This document shows positions 52,982 through 63,030 of a stretch of 64,000 nt of DNA, piece by piece. The stretch covers positions 411,023-475,022 of the forward strand of contig NZ_BBJJ01000001.1 of the NCBI RefSeq assembly GCF_000739815.1. Direction: 5' to 3'. The stretch comes from Paraburkholderia mimosarum LMG 23256 = NBRC 106338. Lineage in GTDB: Bacteria > Pseudomonadota > Gammaproteobacteria > Burkholderiales > Burkholderiaceae. The notes under the pieces were generated by a model that searched no databases, was not told where the DNA came from, and was given only the letters and a program-made list of their open reading frames with translations. The position numbers were made by a program, and so were the translations under genes. Each line of letters begins with the position of its first letter. Positions within the stretch are counted from its first letter, which is position 1.

Positions 52982-53335
52982 ATGAAGCCGCCGACCGACC
53001 GCCTGCGCGTCTACGTTATCGCCGCTTCGCTTTCGTTGGTCCTCATTCAGGCTGCCGTGGTCGTTTCGATCGTGCTGCTGCACGTGCCGATCAAGGCGTT
53101 CGAGTCGCAGCCGTTTCGCGCGGCCGTGCTTGCGGCAGTAGGGTGCGCTGTGCTCGTTGTGCGCTGGCAAGCGCGGCGCGCCAGGCGAAAAGCCGAGCGC
53201 CTCAGTCGCAGTCACGTGAACCTGCGCGCGTCCCGCGCGGCGTGCGCCTCGATGCGAGCGGCCCGTGAGCGGCTGCGCGCAAGAAAGCGCGCGTACTTCA
53301 GCCGTCCACGGGCGGCGCGGGCATCTCCAGATTGA
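52982..53335 (+). CDS. Small membrane protein of unknown function
   Basis: 117 residues with two membrane segments, about residues 10-31 (VYVIAASLSLVLIQAAVVVS) and 45-60 (AAVLAAVGCAVLVV), followed by a strongly Arg-rich cytoplasmic tail of about 55 residues with helical character. The 3' end overlaps the convergent GNAT gene by 38 bases. The AT-richer leader at 52750-52850 suggests a promoter. No family was recognised. The Arg-rich tail could partly reflect antisense composition bias in the overlap. Confidence 0.5.
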   Translation: MKPPTDRLRVYVIAASLSLVLIQAAVVVSIVLLHVPIKAFESQPFRAAVLAAVGCAVLVVRWQARRARRKAERLSRSHVNLRASRAACASMRAARERLRARKRAYFSRPRAARASPD

Positions 53336-53846
53336 GCTGGTAGAAAGCGGCGTCGAGCCAGCGGCCGAATTTGAATCCCGCTTCCTTGATCGTGCCTGCG
53401 TGAGTGAATCCGAGCTTCGTGTGCAGGGCGATGCTGCCGGAATTGGCCGCGTCGATGCAGCCCACGAGCACATGAATCTGCTGCCCGCGGGCGCGCCGGA
53501 TCAACTCGAGGAGCAGGCGCTCGCCGAGGCCGCGTCCGCGCTGGTCGCGATGCACGTACACGCTGTGTTCGACCGTGTACTTGTTCGCCGGAAACGCGCG
53601 AAACGTGCCCCAGCTCGCGAAGCCGAGCAGCGTGCCGGCCTCGTCCACGGCGCCCACTACCGGAAAGCCGTTCGCGCGCTTGGCGCCGAACCAGGCCGCC
53701 ATCGCCTCGGGCGGGCGCGGCTTGTAGTCGTAGAGCGCCGTCGAATTGACGATTGCGTCGTTGAGGATCTCGAGAATCGCCGTCGCATGCTCCGCTTCGT
53801 TGCAGTCGATGAAGCGCACAGCGTCGCTCTTTGATTTCGAGTTCAT
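53298..53846 (-). CDS. GNAT N-acetyltransferase (phosphinothricin acetyltransferase-like)
   Basis: 182 residues. The fold is recognisable from RFIDCNEAEHATAILEILND, then NSTALYDYKPRPPEAMAAWF. The acetyl-CoA loop is VYVHRDQRGRGLGERLLLEL and the C-terminal LHTKLGFTHAGTIKEAGFKF is typical of the Pat/Bar/YncA group. These enzymes acetylate small amines such as methionine sulfone, sulfoximine or phosphinothricin. A GGAATCC stretch and A-rich leader precede the ATG. A general detoxification role is likely; the substrate is not deducible. Confidence 0.92.
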   Translation of the reverse strand: MNSKSKSDAVRFIDCNEAEHATAILEILNDAIVNSTALYDYKPRPPEAMAAWFGAKRANGFPVVGAVDEAGTLLGFASWGTFRAFPANKYTVEHSVYVHRDQRGRGLGERLLLELIRRARGQQIHVLVGCIDAANSGSIALHTKLGFTHAGTIKEAGFKFGRWLDAAFYQLNLEMPAPPVDG

Positions 53847-53899
53847 AGGGAATCCTCTTTAAATGAAAAGGGTGGCAGGCTGGACCGCGCTACGTGGGT

Positions 53900-54505
53900 T
53901 CAGACACCGCTCATGTCGCAGATGGCGACGACATAGCGCGCGGCCCGCGTGCCCGGATTGCTGAAGATCAGGGGCCGGTCGAGCCGCATGGCGAGGCAAT
54001 CACCCGCATGGAGCGAATGCCGTTGATCGCCCAGCTCCACGTCGATACGTCCTTCCATCACCCAGACCTGCTGGTGAAGCACGTTTTCGCGGCGGCTGGT
54101 TTCGTAGGCTACGCGCGCGCCGGCCGGGAAATCGACTTCGACCAGCTGGATCGGCGACGGCCAGTTGGGCGGCGACACGCTCCTGCGCGTATAGCCGGAC
54201 TGCGGGTCGCGCCATTGCGCCTGCTGTTCGCGGCGCACCAGGGGTTCGGCGGGTGTGTCTTCGCTGCTCGTGCCGAAGAGGCTCGCCATCGACACGGAAA
54301 GCCCGGCAGCGAGCTTCTCCAGCACGACCGCGGTGGGGCTGGCGGCGCCTCGCTCGATCATCGAGATCATCGAACGACTCACGCCGCTACGCGCGGCCAG
54401 TGCGTCCAGCGTCAGGCCGCGCGTGGCGCGCAAGTCGCGCACGCAACGGGCGATTCGCTCGTTGATTCCGGGGTCGTTCGGACTGTCCATTTGGCCGCGT
54501 TCCAT
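53900..54505 (-). CDS. XRE-family regulator with C-terminal cupin domain
   Basis: About 201 residues. Residues 10-70 are a Cro/XRE helix-turn-helix (RDLRATRGLTLDALAARSGV followed by SRSMISMIERGAASPTAVVL). Residues 120-200 form a cupin (LHQQVWVMEGRIDVELGDQR, then HAGDCLAMRLDRPLIFSNPG). This HTH-cupin class is common in regulators that sense small molecules such as amines or amino acids. It is about 53 bases upstream of the leftward GNAT gene and probably co-transcribed with it. Starts at 54505 and 54490 are both possible; the AT-rich region at 54520-54545 would be the promoter. Confidence 0.9.
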   Translation of the reverse strand: MERGQMDSPNDPGINERIARCVRDLRATRGLTLDALAARSGVSRSMISMIERGAASPTAVVLEKLAAGLSVSMASLFGTSSEDTPAEPLVRREQQAQWRDPQSGYTRRSVSPPNWPSPIQLVEVDFPAGARVAYETSRRENVLHQQVWVMEGRIDVELGDQRHSLHAGDCLAMRLDRPLIFSNPGTRAARYVVAICDMSGV

Positions 54506-54619
54506 GATGATGGAGGCATTTTCTAATAAATTGGAAATAAAGGTCAACAAAAAGCGCACACGCGGCGACGGAGGCGATGGTCTGCCAGACGCGCCGGTCG
54601 ACGACGCGTCATCACCCGG

Positions 54620-55048
54620 CTATTCGCCGTTGCGCGCGCGGGCCTGTTCGGCGAGCGCCTTGTAGTCGTAGGTGGGATAGAACTCGGTGTGGTAGCCGCC
54701 CCATGCCGTTTGCTCGATCGCGCGATTCACCTCGCGCAGGCGGTTGGCGGGCACGCGCAGCGTCACGACCTGGCCGATCCCCATCATCACATACCACGAC
54801 ACCACTTCGATGCCGGGCGGCGGAAAGGCCTTGTAGAACCCCTGTTCCGCGAGCTGCTGATTGATCTTCGGCAGCGGCTTCGACTCGTCGTGTTTCAGGA
54901 AGATCGTCAGAAGGAAGGTGCCGTCGCCCGCGGGTGCGGCGAGTTGCGGGGCACCCGGGTTCGTTTGCGCGGCGGCGGGCAACGGCGCAAGCATGGCGGT
55001 CGCGGCGAACAGGGCTGCGCCTGCCATCCATTTGCTTAGGGTGTGCAT
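54620..55048 (-). CDS. Exported small protein of unknown function
   Basis: 142 residues with a clear signal peptide (KWMAGAALFAATAMLAPLPA, cleavage near AAAQT). The mature part has TFLLTIFLKHDESKPLPKIN, a GFYKAFPPPGIEVVSWYVMM stretch and a WGGYHTEFYPTYDYKALAEQ end. The alternating strands and Tyr-rich end recall dimeric alpha-beta barrel (NIPSNAP or EthD-like) folds, but this is not certain. It is divergent from glpR with 55 bases between the starts. Similar exported proteins occur beside other regulators in Burkholderia; no function is known to me. Confidence 0.75.
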   Translation of the reverse strand: MHTLSKWMAGAALFAATAMLAPLPAAAQTNPGAPQLAAPAGDGTFLLTIFLKHDESKPLPKINQQLAEQGFYKAFPPPGIEVVSWYVMMGIGQVVTLRVPANRLREVNRAIEQTAWGGYHTEFYPTYDYKALAEQARARNGE

Positions 55049-55103
55049 CGGCTGTCTCCTGAATCGGGTTGGCAAGCCCTACAATAGGCCCGTCCTCATC
55101 CGT

Positions 55104-55898
55104 ATGCAAAACGAGCCCATGACACGAGATCCTCGCCTCACCCTGAACGCGCGCCAGCAGGAAATGCTCGAATGGGTGCAACGCGACGGCTTCGTCACGG
55201 TCGACGATCTCGCTTCTCATTTCGACGTCACGCCGCAAACCATCCGCCGCGACGTGAACTGGCTCGCCGACATGAATCTCCTGCGCCGCTATCACGGTGG
55301 CGCGAGTTTGCCGACGAGTTCCGAGAACGTCTCGTACAGCGCGCGTCAGCACATGTTCCATGAGGAGAAGCGCCGTATCGCGGCGCTCGCGGCCCAGCAT
55401 ATTCCCGATCAGGCATCGCTCTTCATCAATCTCGGCACGACGACCGAGGAAGTCGCCCGAGCGCTCAATCATCATCGAGGGCTGCGCGTCGTCACGAACA
55501 ACCTCAACGTGGCGAGCCTGATGAGCGGCTATCCCGATTGCGAAGTGATGATCACGGGCGGCGTCGTGCGGCCGTGGGACAAAGGTATCGTCGGCGAGCA
55601 CACCATCGATTTCATCCGCCAGTTCAAGGTGGATTACGCCATCATCGGCACCTCGGCCATCGAGCCCGACGGCACGCTGCGCGACTTCGACACGCGCGAG
55701 GTGCGCGTGGCGCAGGCCATCATCGAGCATGCGCGCACGATCTACCTCGTGGCCGACCACTCGAAGGTCGGCCGCCCGGCGCTCGTGCGCCAGGGGCATC
55801 TGAGCCAGATCCACGCGCTCTTCACCGACCAGCCGCTGCCCGCGGAAATGAGCGAGGCGGTGCTGGCCGCGGGCACGCAGGTTCACGTCGCGGCGTAG
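55104..55898 (+). CDS. glpR: DeoR-family repressor of glycerol metabolism (GlpR)
   Basis: 264 residues. A DeoR helix-turn-helix (RQQEMLEWVQRDGFVTVDDL, then FDVTPQTIRRDVNWLADMNL) is followed by the DeoRC sugar-phosphate-sensing domain (SLFINLGTTTEEVARALNHH, then VTNNLNVASLM, GIVGEHTIDFIRQFKVDYAI). The location directly before glpD and the presence of GlpR-like operators upstream of glpD identify it as GlpR, which releases DNA on binding glycerol-3-phosphate. ATG 55104 and ATG 55119 are both possible. Confidence 0.93.
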   Translation: MQNEPMTRDPRLTLNARQQEMLEWVQRDGFVTVDDLASHFDVTPQTIRRDVNWLADMNLLRRYHGGASLPTSSENVSYSARQHMFHEEKRRIAALAAQHIPDQASLFINLGTTTEEVARALNHHRGLRVVTNNLNVASLMSGYPDCEVMITGGVVRPWDKGIVGEHTIDFIRQFKVDYAIIGTSAIEPDGTLRDFDTREVRVAQAIIEHARTIYLVADHSKVGRPALVRQGHLSQIHALFTDQPLPAEMSEAVLAAGTQVHVAA

Positions 55899-56106
55899 CC
55901 GGCGGCCTCGCGCGCGCTTTTTCGGCGCGTTTCGCAAGACGTATTCGCTGTTTACCCTCTGAAATCCGGCGCGTTCCGAGCGCGGGCAGGGTCGTTGCTT
56001 CCATAAAAGCGACCTGGGACCGCGCCTGGGAGTCCCCGCATTCGCGCCCCATTTCTTTTTCGGGTTTTTTCGTTTGCGTTCGATTTCGCGCAAAATCCAC
56101 GTCGCA
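55899..56106 (+). other. glpR-glpD intergenic sequence
   Basis: About 200 bases of low coding character. Two GCGTTCGATTTCGCG-like sequences near 56073-56092 may be outlying GlpR half-sites. No other feature is supported. Confidence 0.4.
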
Positions 56107-56180
56107 TAGATCGAAATCGAACCTTTACTTTTTCGTTCATGTTCGATAAATTTCGAATTCGAACATTTCGAAGTTCGATT
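56107..56180 (+). promoter_or_regulatory. GlpR operator cluster before glpD
   Basis: ATGTTCGATA at 56139-56148 and TTCGAACAT at 56158-56166 are convergent copies of the GlpR half-site (E. coli consensus WATGTTCGWT). Additional TTCGATT/TCGAAATCGAA elements lie at 56108-56122 and 56168-56180. The stretch is markedly AT-rich. Repression of glpD and the genes behind it by GlpR is inferred. Confidence 0.75.
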
Positions 56181-56198
56181 TATCTTCAGGGACAGCAG

Positions 56199-57767
56199 GT
56201 GACTCAACAGAATCGGTACGATCTGCTCGTCGTGGGCGGCGGGATCAACGGCGCGGGCATCGCGCGCGACGCGGCAGGGCGCGGCCTGTCGGTGCTCCTT
56301 TGCGAACAGGACGACCTCGCCTCGCACACCTCGTCGTGCAGCACCAAGCTGATTCACGGCGGGCTGCGCTATCTCGAGTACAACGAGTTCGGGCTCGTGC
56401 GCAAGGCGCTGCAGGAGCGCGAAACGCTGCTGCGCGCGGCGCCTCACATCATGTGGCCGCTGCGTTTCGTCATGCCGCACATGCCGAACCTGCGTCCCGC
56501 GTGGCTCATTCGCATGGGCCTGTTTTTGTACGATCACCTCGCGAAGCGCGAACTGTTGCCGGGCTCGCGCGGTATCGACATGCGCCGCCATGCGGCGGGC
56601 GCGCCGCTCGTCGATTCGATCCGGCGCGGCTTCGTGTATTCGGACGGCTGGGTCGACGACGCGCGCCTCGTCGTGCTCAACGCGCTCGACGCGAAGGAGC
56701 GCGGCGCGCAAATCGTCACACGCACGAAGCTCGTTTCGGCGGTGCGCACGAACGCCGCGAACGGCGGGGATGGCGCGGGTCGCGCGGGTGGCGAATGGAA
56801 GGCGCTCCTGCGCCGCCCGGACGGCAGCACCTTCGAGGTGCGCGCACGCGCCATCGCCAACGCGGCCGGCCCGTGGGTGGGCGAGGTGCTGCACGGTGCG
56901 CTCGGGCGCGGCGCGCAGCACAGCGTGCGGCTCGTGAAAGGCAGCCATATCGTGACGAAGCGCCTGTTCGACCACGACCATGCGTACATCTTTCAGAACC
57001 CGGACAAGCGCATCATCTTCGCGATTCCGTACGAGCATGACTTCACGCTGATCGGCACGACCGATGTGGAGTATCGCAACGACCCCGCGAAGGTCTCGAT
57101 CGACGGCGACGAAACGCGCTATCTGTGCGAATCGATCAACCGCTATTTCAAGCGCAAGATCTCGCCCGCCGACGTGCAATGGACCTACTCGGGCGTGCGT
57201 CCGCTGCTCGAAGAAGAGGGCGCGGAGAATGCGTCCGCCGTCACGCGAGACTACAAGCTCGAACTCGACGAGGCCGCGGGCGCGCCGCTACTTTCGGTGT
57301 TCGGCGGCAAGATCACGACGTTTCGCAAGCTGGCCGAAGAAGCGTCCGACCTGCTGTGCCGCTCGCTTGATCGCACCGCACCGGCGTGGACAGCCGGCGC
57401 GCCGCTGCCCGGCGGCGACATCGCGCAGGCGCGCTTCGAGCCTTTTGCGCAGGACTTCGCGAAGCGTCACTCGTGGCTGCCCGCCGCGCTGGCACGCCGG
57501 TACGCGCGTGCGTACGGCACGCGCGCCGGGCGTCTGGTGGGCAACGCGCAGTCGCTCGCGGACCTGGGCGCCGAGGTCGCGCCCGGCATCTACGAAGCCG
57601 AATTGCGCTATTTGCGCGACAACGAATGGGCGACGCGCGCCGAAGACGTGCTGTGGCGCCGCTCGAAGCTCGGCCTGCATGTCGCGCCGGGCACGCTTTC
57701 CGGCGTGGCCGCTGCTATCGATGGCTGGTTTGCCGCAACAAGCGCGACGGCGACCGCGCAGCACTGA
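56199..57767 (+). CDS. glpD: Aerobic glycerol-3-phosphate dehydrogenase
   Basis: 522 residues of the FAD-dependent GlpD family. The N-terminal FAD motif is YDLLVVGGGINGAGIARDAA, followed by LASHTSSCSTKLIHGGLRYLE, the strongest family signature. RIIFAIPYEHDFTLIGTTDV and LLSVFGGKITTFRKLAEEA close the substrate and FAD sites. It oxidises glycerol-3-phosphate to dihydroxyacetone phosphate at the inner membrane and reduces quinone. A GTG at 56199 fits the start VTQQNRYDLL; the longer ATG at 56139 would lie inside the operator. An insertion of Gly/Ala-rich residues at about 190-198 is Burkholderia-like. Confidence 0.95.
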   Translation: MTQQNRYDLLVVGGGINGAGIARDAAGRGLSVLLCEQDDLASHTSSCSTKLIHGGLRYLEYNEFGLVRKALQERETLLRAAPHIMWPLRFVMPHMPNLRPAWLIRMGLFLYDHLAKRELLPGSRGIDMRRHAAGAPLVDSIRRGFVYSDGWVDDARLVVLNALDAKERGAQIVTRTKLVSAVRTNAANGGDGAGRAGGEWKALLRRPDGSTFEVRARAIANAAGPWVGEVLHGALGRGAQHSVRLVKGSHIVTKRLFDHDHAYIFQNPDKRIIFAIPYEHDFTLIGTTDVEYRNDPAKVSIDGDETRYLCESINRYFKRKISPADVQWTYSGVRPLLEEEGAENASAVTRDYKLELDEAAGAPLLSVFGGKITTFRKLAEEASDLLCRSLDRTAPAWTAGAPLPGGDIAQARFEPFAQDFAKRHSWLPAALARRYARAYGTRAGRLVGNAQSLADLGAEVAPGIYEAELRYLRDNEWATRAEDVLWRRSKLGLHVAPGTLSGVAAAIDGWFAATSATATAQH

Positions 57768-57828
57768 AGTTCGCCGGCTTGAGCCGTTCAGCGACGTCAA
57801 GCAGTTCTATGCAGCTTTGAGCATCGCC

Positions 57829-57851
57829 ACGCGCCGATTTTCCCGGCGCGT
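57829..57851 (+). terminator. Hairpin between glpD and glpK
   Basis: ACGCGCCG (57829-57836) pairs with CGGCGCGT (57844-57851). No T tract follows, so partial attenuation or mRNA stabilisation is more likely than full termination. Confidence 0.45.
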
Positions 57852-57884
57852 TAGCACAACTACTTACAGATGGAGATGAGAGAC

Positions 57885-59387
<1,503 letters not shown>

Positions 59388-59500
59388 GCGATGTGGTCAG
59401 GCTTTCAGTCACAAAGCATAACTAACTAACATAACCCGCCGCTGGATTGCATGCGCCTCGTGCGTATGCACAGCGCGGGCAGAGAGACTACTGGACAATC

Positions 59501-60217
59501 ATGTCACCCTATATTGCGGAATTCATCGGCACGGCCATTCTCGTGCTGCTCGGCAACGGCGCTGTCGCCAACGTGCTGCTAGCAAAAACGAAGGGCAAGG
59601 GCGCCGACCTCATCGTCATCGTGATGGGCTGGGCGATGGCCGTGTTCGTGGCGGTCTACGTGACGGCCTCGTTCAGCGGCGCGCACCTCAATCCGATCGT
59701 GAGCATCAGCCTCGCGCTGGCGGGCAAGTTCGCGTGGTCGAAAGTGGGCGGCTATATCGCGGCGCAGATGCTGGGCGGTATGGCCGGCGCACTGCTCGTG
59801 TGGCTCGCGTATCGCCAGCACTTCGCGAAAGAAGCCGACCCGGATATCAAGCTCGCGGTGTTTTGCACCGCGCCCGCGATTCGCAGCAAGCGGCACAACG
59901 TGTTGACGGAGGCGATCTGCACTTTCGTGCTGATCCTCGGCGTGCTCTATCTGGCCGCGCCGCAGGTGGGGCTCGGCGCGCTCGATGCGCTGCCTGTGGG
60001 GCTGCTCGTGCTCGGCATCGGCATTTCGCTCGGCGGCCCGACCGGCTATGCGATGAGCCCGGCGCGCGATCTCTCGCCGCGCATCATGCATGCGCTACTG
60101 CCGATTCCGGGCAAGCGCGACAGCGACTGGCGCTATGCGTGGATTCCGGTGCTCGGGCCGCTTGCCGGCGGCGCGGCCGCGGCCGGGCTCTATCATTATT
60201 TGCATGCGATGAGTTGA
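59501..60217 (+). CDS. glpF: Glycerol facilitator of the aquaporin family with altered NPA motifs
   Basis: 238 residues with six membrane segments and two half-helices. The two pore motifs are not canonical: the first is GAHLNPIVS (NPI at 64-66) and the second is YAMSPARDLSPR (SPA at 186-188). The Asp after SPAR is the usual glycerol-facilitator marker, supporting the glycerol rather than water channel group. It lies after glpK in the same direction, with about 110 bases between. Its role is glycerol uptake. ATG 59501 starts MSPYIAEFIGTAILVLLGNG, the family standard start. Replacement of both motifs may change pore selectivity or may be lineage-typical. Confidence 0.93.
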   Translation: MSPYIAEFIGTAILVLLGNGAVANVLLAKTKGKGADLIVIVMGWAMAVFVAVYVTASFSGAHLNPIVSISLALAGKFAWSKVGGYIAAQMLGGMAGALLVWLAYRQHFAKEADPDIKLAVFCTAPAIRSKRHNVLTEAICTFVLILGVLYLAAPQVGLGALDALPVGLLVLGIGISLGGPTGYAMSPARDLSPRIMHALLPIPGKRDSDWRYAWIPVLGPLAGGAAAAGLYHYLHAMS

Positions 60218-60261
60218 TTTCGTCGTCGCGCACTGGAGACAGGTGCGCTCGCATGCACAAG

Positions 60262-60293
60262 GCCCGCGAACGATGCGTCGTTCGCGGGCTTTT
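60262..60293 (+). terminator. Rho-independent terminator after glpF
   Basis: GCCCGCGAACGA (60262-60273) pairs with TCGTTCGCGGGC (60278-60289) and is followed by TTTTG. Confidence 0.9.
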
Positions 60294-60562
60294 GTTCGTT
60301 TGCACCGCAGTTGCAGATTGAAGCGGAAAGAATTGGCCTTTTCGTTATCGCGCCTGCTTGCGGTCCATTCAGGTATCGGCTGGTTCCTCGAACCTGGTCA
60401 TGACGAGCGCGTCGTCCGGATTGCCATTTCTAACCTCATTACGTCCGGAGCCTGACAGCTAAGGTAGGTGTAAGTAGGAATCTAGTAGGAGATATGTAAT
60501 TTTTCTGGAGATTCAAGAATCACTGCTCTAAATTTGCCAGAGCCTATCGCTGGGATCATTCA
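60294..60562 (+). promoter_or_regulatory. AT-richer leader of the ABC-transporter operon
   Basis: About 270 bases whose composition falls well below the window average, with AAGTAGGAATCTAGTAGGAG and TATGTAATTTTTC stretches at 60470-60505. It contains no gene and probably the promoter of the following operon. It marks a composition boundary. Confidence 0.45.
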
Positions 60563-61471
60563 ATGAATGAAGACGCACAGCGCGAGACGGAGCGCGGCAC
60601 TGTCGTGGTCGACGTCGTTGGTGTCAGCCGCATGTATCGGACCCGTCGTCACGAGAGTCCGCTGTGGCGGCAATTGCTGAAGCCGACTTTTGAGACGCAT
60701 ACGGCACTCAACCAGGTGAACCTTCAGATTCGTGCTGGCGAGTGCCTGGGGCTGGTCGGCCCGAACGGGGCCGGCAAGTCAACCATGATCAAGCTGCTAA
60801 CCGGTCTCCTGAAACCGTCATCGGGCCGGATTTCAGTTCTGGGGCATGAGCCGGGCCGCCTGTCGTCGCACTTTCTTAACCAGATCGCCGCTGTGTTCGG
60901 GCACAAGACATCGCTCTGGTGGGATCTTCCCGTACGGCACTCATTCGATGCAATTCGACGCATCTATCGCGTACCGGTCGAGGCGTTTCGCGAGGATGTT
61001 GTCCTCTTTGCCGACATGCTTCACGTCGACAAGCTGATGGACCGTACGGTGCGCCAACTGAGTCTAGGCGAGCGCATCAAATGCGAAGTGGTGCTGGCAT
61101 TGGCGCATCGTCCTCGCGTCCTGTTGCTGGACGAACCCACAATCGGCGTTGATATGGAGTCCAAACAGCAGCTCAGGACACTGATCAATCGCATTGTCGT
61201 GGAACGGCATGTTGCCACCTTGCTCACGACCCATGATGTGACCGACTTGACGGCCTGCTGCACGCATATCGCGTTCATTCAGGGCGGCAACGTGTTCCAG
61301 GTCAAGGCCATGGACGACCTGCTCCGGCAATTCGGCGTGTCCCGGGATAACGGCGGCCTGCTGGAGTCCCGCCTCATCGATACCTTCCGGACACGTGGCA
61401 TGACCACCGACGAGGAACGCACGTTCTGCAACACCACGCGGGTGAACGTTATGGGAGAAGAGGATGATTGA
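60563..61471 (+). CDS. ABC exporter ATP-binding protein
   Basis: 302 residues. Walker A GLVGPNGAGKSTMIKLLTG, Q loop, signature LSLGERIKCEV, Walker B RPRVLLLDEPTIGVDMES and the H-loop HDVTD are all present, so the ATPase looks active. The family is that of ABC-2 exporters with an N-terminal extension (VVVDVVGVSRMYRTRRHESP) as in YdbJ/DUF4162-type ATPases. The gene overlaps the first permease gene by eight bases. Unlike the MFS gene further on, no regulatory gene accompanies it. The exported compound is unknown; natural product or lipid export are both possible. Confidence 0.93.
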   Translation: MNEDAQRETERGTVVVDVVGVSRMYRTRRHESPLWRQLLKPTFETHTALNQVNLQIRAGECLGLVGPNGAGKSTMIKLLTGLLKPSSGRISVLGHEPGRLSSHFLNQIAAVFGHKTSLWWDLPVRHSFDAIRRIYRVPVEAFREDVVLFADMLHVDKLMDRTVRQLSLGERIKCEVVLALAHRPRVLLLDEPTIGVDMESKQQLRTLINRIVVERHVATLLTTHDVTDLTACCTHIAFIQGGNVFQVKAMDDLLRQFGVSRDNGGLLESRLIDTFRTRGMTTDEERTFCNTTRVNVMGEEDD

Positions 61472-62270
61472 TCGGCTTCGCCCTTTCGCCATCAATGGCC
61501 TACGCGTTCTGCTGGTAGATCGTGGCGTCCTGTTCGTCGATTTCTTCATTGCGACCGGCGTTGCCTTCCTGATTCAGTTCTTTGTCTGGAGCGCAGTCTA
61601 TGACGCGCACGAGGAAATACACGGCTTTACGCTAGAGAAGCTTCTCTACTACTGCGCCTTCACGATTTACCTGTCTCGCTTGAACAACTGCTACGACCTG
61701 GTTCAGGAGATCTCCGAGGAAATTATCGAGGGACGCCTCGAGACGCAAGTGGCAAGACCGGTCAGCTATATCGGGCAGAAGTTCGCAGCTTATCTGGGCG
61801 GCGGTGCCCTATATGCAATACCGGTTCTCATCCTGTGCGTCGTCTACTGGCTGAACAACCCCGAGAGGGTGTCTCGATCGCCAGCCGAACTGTTCAGCTA
61901 CGGGCTGTTGATCATCGGTTTCCTGCTCGCTGGCGCCGTCTTGAGTTTTTGCATCGGCGTATTCCTGGGTCTCCTGATGTTCTGGCTGATGCAGGCGGAT
62001 TTCGTGTTGGCTTGCCTGACCACGATCACCGCGTTCCTGGGCGGAGCGATCATTCCACCGGGCTACTGGCCGGAGTACATCCGCCCACTCATGGCGTTCA
62101 ATCCGTTCCAGTACTTCATTGCCGCACCCGCAGCTCTGATCATCAGCGGTGACGTGCCTGTCGGCGCTGTCGAGCAAGCCGTCGCGATGCTTTACATCCT
62201 GCTGTTCATGCTCCTGATCAAGTTGATGTGGTATCGGGCCATCAATACCTACACCGGGGGAGGGGGCTGA
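61464..62270 (+). CDS. ABC-2-type permease subunit 1
   Basis: 268 residues with six hydrophobic segments (about residues 24-44, 55-72, 115-135, 150-180, 186-205, 235-256). The pattern EISEEIIEGRLETQVARPVS after the second segment and the NPFQYFIAAPA segment are characteristic of DUF990/ABC-2-like exporter permeases that work in pairs. It is one base before the second permease gene. It should form the heterodimeric membrane channel with the next product. Confidence 0.9.
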   Translation: MIDRLRPFAINGLRVLLVDRGVLFVDFFIATGVAFLIQFFVWSAVYDAHEEIHGFTLEKLLYYCAFTIYLSRLNNCYDLVQEISEEIIEGRLETQVARPVSYIGQKFAAYLGGGALYAIPVLILCVVYWLNNPERVSRSPAELFSYGLLIIGFLLAGAVLSFCIGVFLGLLMFWLMQADFVLACLTTITAFLGGAIIPPGYWPEYIRPLMAFNPFQYFIAAPAALIISGDVPVGAVEQAVAMLYILLFMLLIKLMWYRAINTYTGGGG

Positions 62271-62271
62271 C

Positions 62272-63030
62272 ATGCGGGTGCTCATTGAAAAAGCCTTTGC
62301 CAGGCAGATTCATTACCTGGGAAATTACGTCTCCTATATCACCATCCAGGCTGTCGCGCAGATGCTGACCCTGTTCTACCTGCATACGGTGTTCACCTAC
62401 ACGGATACGCTCAACGGCTGGACCCGGGAACAGGCGATCTTCGTGTTTTATCTGGCTACGATGGTGACCCTAACGGCGGAATGCTTCATCTGCTCAATCC
62501 ACCAGTATTATCTGCGGCTGGTCCGCGGTCTCCTGGATCCCGTGCTGATCATGCCGCTGAGACGCCGCACGCTCCAGCTACTCCGTTGGTCAGAACCAGG
62601 ATTTCTGGTTCCCGTCGTCGCGCTGCTGTGCTGCTGGCCACTCATCGATCCTCAGCCTCATCGCCCGATGGAAGCATGGATAGGCGGTCTCGCGATTCTG
62701 GCGGTTGGCGTGCTCTCCATCATCGTGGTATTTGCGGTGATCTCGCTCACCGCGCTCGTGACACAACGCCTGGCACCAGCGGATTTCATGGTGTCCGAGC
62801 TAAGCCGCATGGTTTTTCTTCCCTCAAGTGTGATGCCGGGTGGCGCATGGCAAATCGTACTCGGCATAGGCTTACCCTTGCTGTTCAGCGCCAATGCAGC
62901 AGGTGCGGTCCTGATCGCTGGCGATTATCGCGTGGCGCTGATCCTCACCGCGGGCACAGTCGTGCTGGCCGTTCTCCATCAAGTCATCGAGTCGCGCGTG
63001 ATGCGGTCGTTCAGCTTCCCGGGCGGTTGA
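62272..63030 (+). CDS. ABC-2-type permease subunit 2
   Basis: 252 residues, six hydrophobic segments. The loop after the second segment reads HQYYLRLVRGLLDPVLIMPL, the same E/R-G-x-L-D/E-x-x-L-x-x-P pattern as in the first permease, showing common origin. The last segments contain VFLPSSVMPGGAWQIVLGIG. It completes the ABC exporter with two different permeases and one ATPase. No substrate-binding protein or regulator is present, in line with export. Confidence 0.88.
   Translation: MRVLIEKAFARQIHYLGNYVSYITIQAVAQMLTLFYLHTVFTYTDTLNGWTREQAIFVFYLATMVTLTAECFICSIHQYYLRLVRGLLDPVLIMPLRRRTLQLLRWSEPGFLVPVVALLCCWPLIDPQPHRPMEAWIGGLAILAVGVLSIIVVFAVISLTALVTQRLAPADFMVSELSRMVFLPSSVMPGGAWQIVLGIGLPLLFSANAAGAVLIAGDYRVALILTAGTVVLAVLHQVIESRVMRSFSFPGG

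Noticed and set aside
54612..57179. 855-codon minus-strand frame over glpR and glpD
   Set aside because: Runs across two real genes and their operator region, no domain visible.
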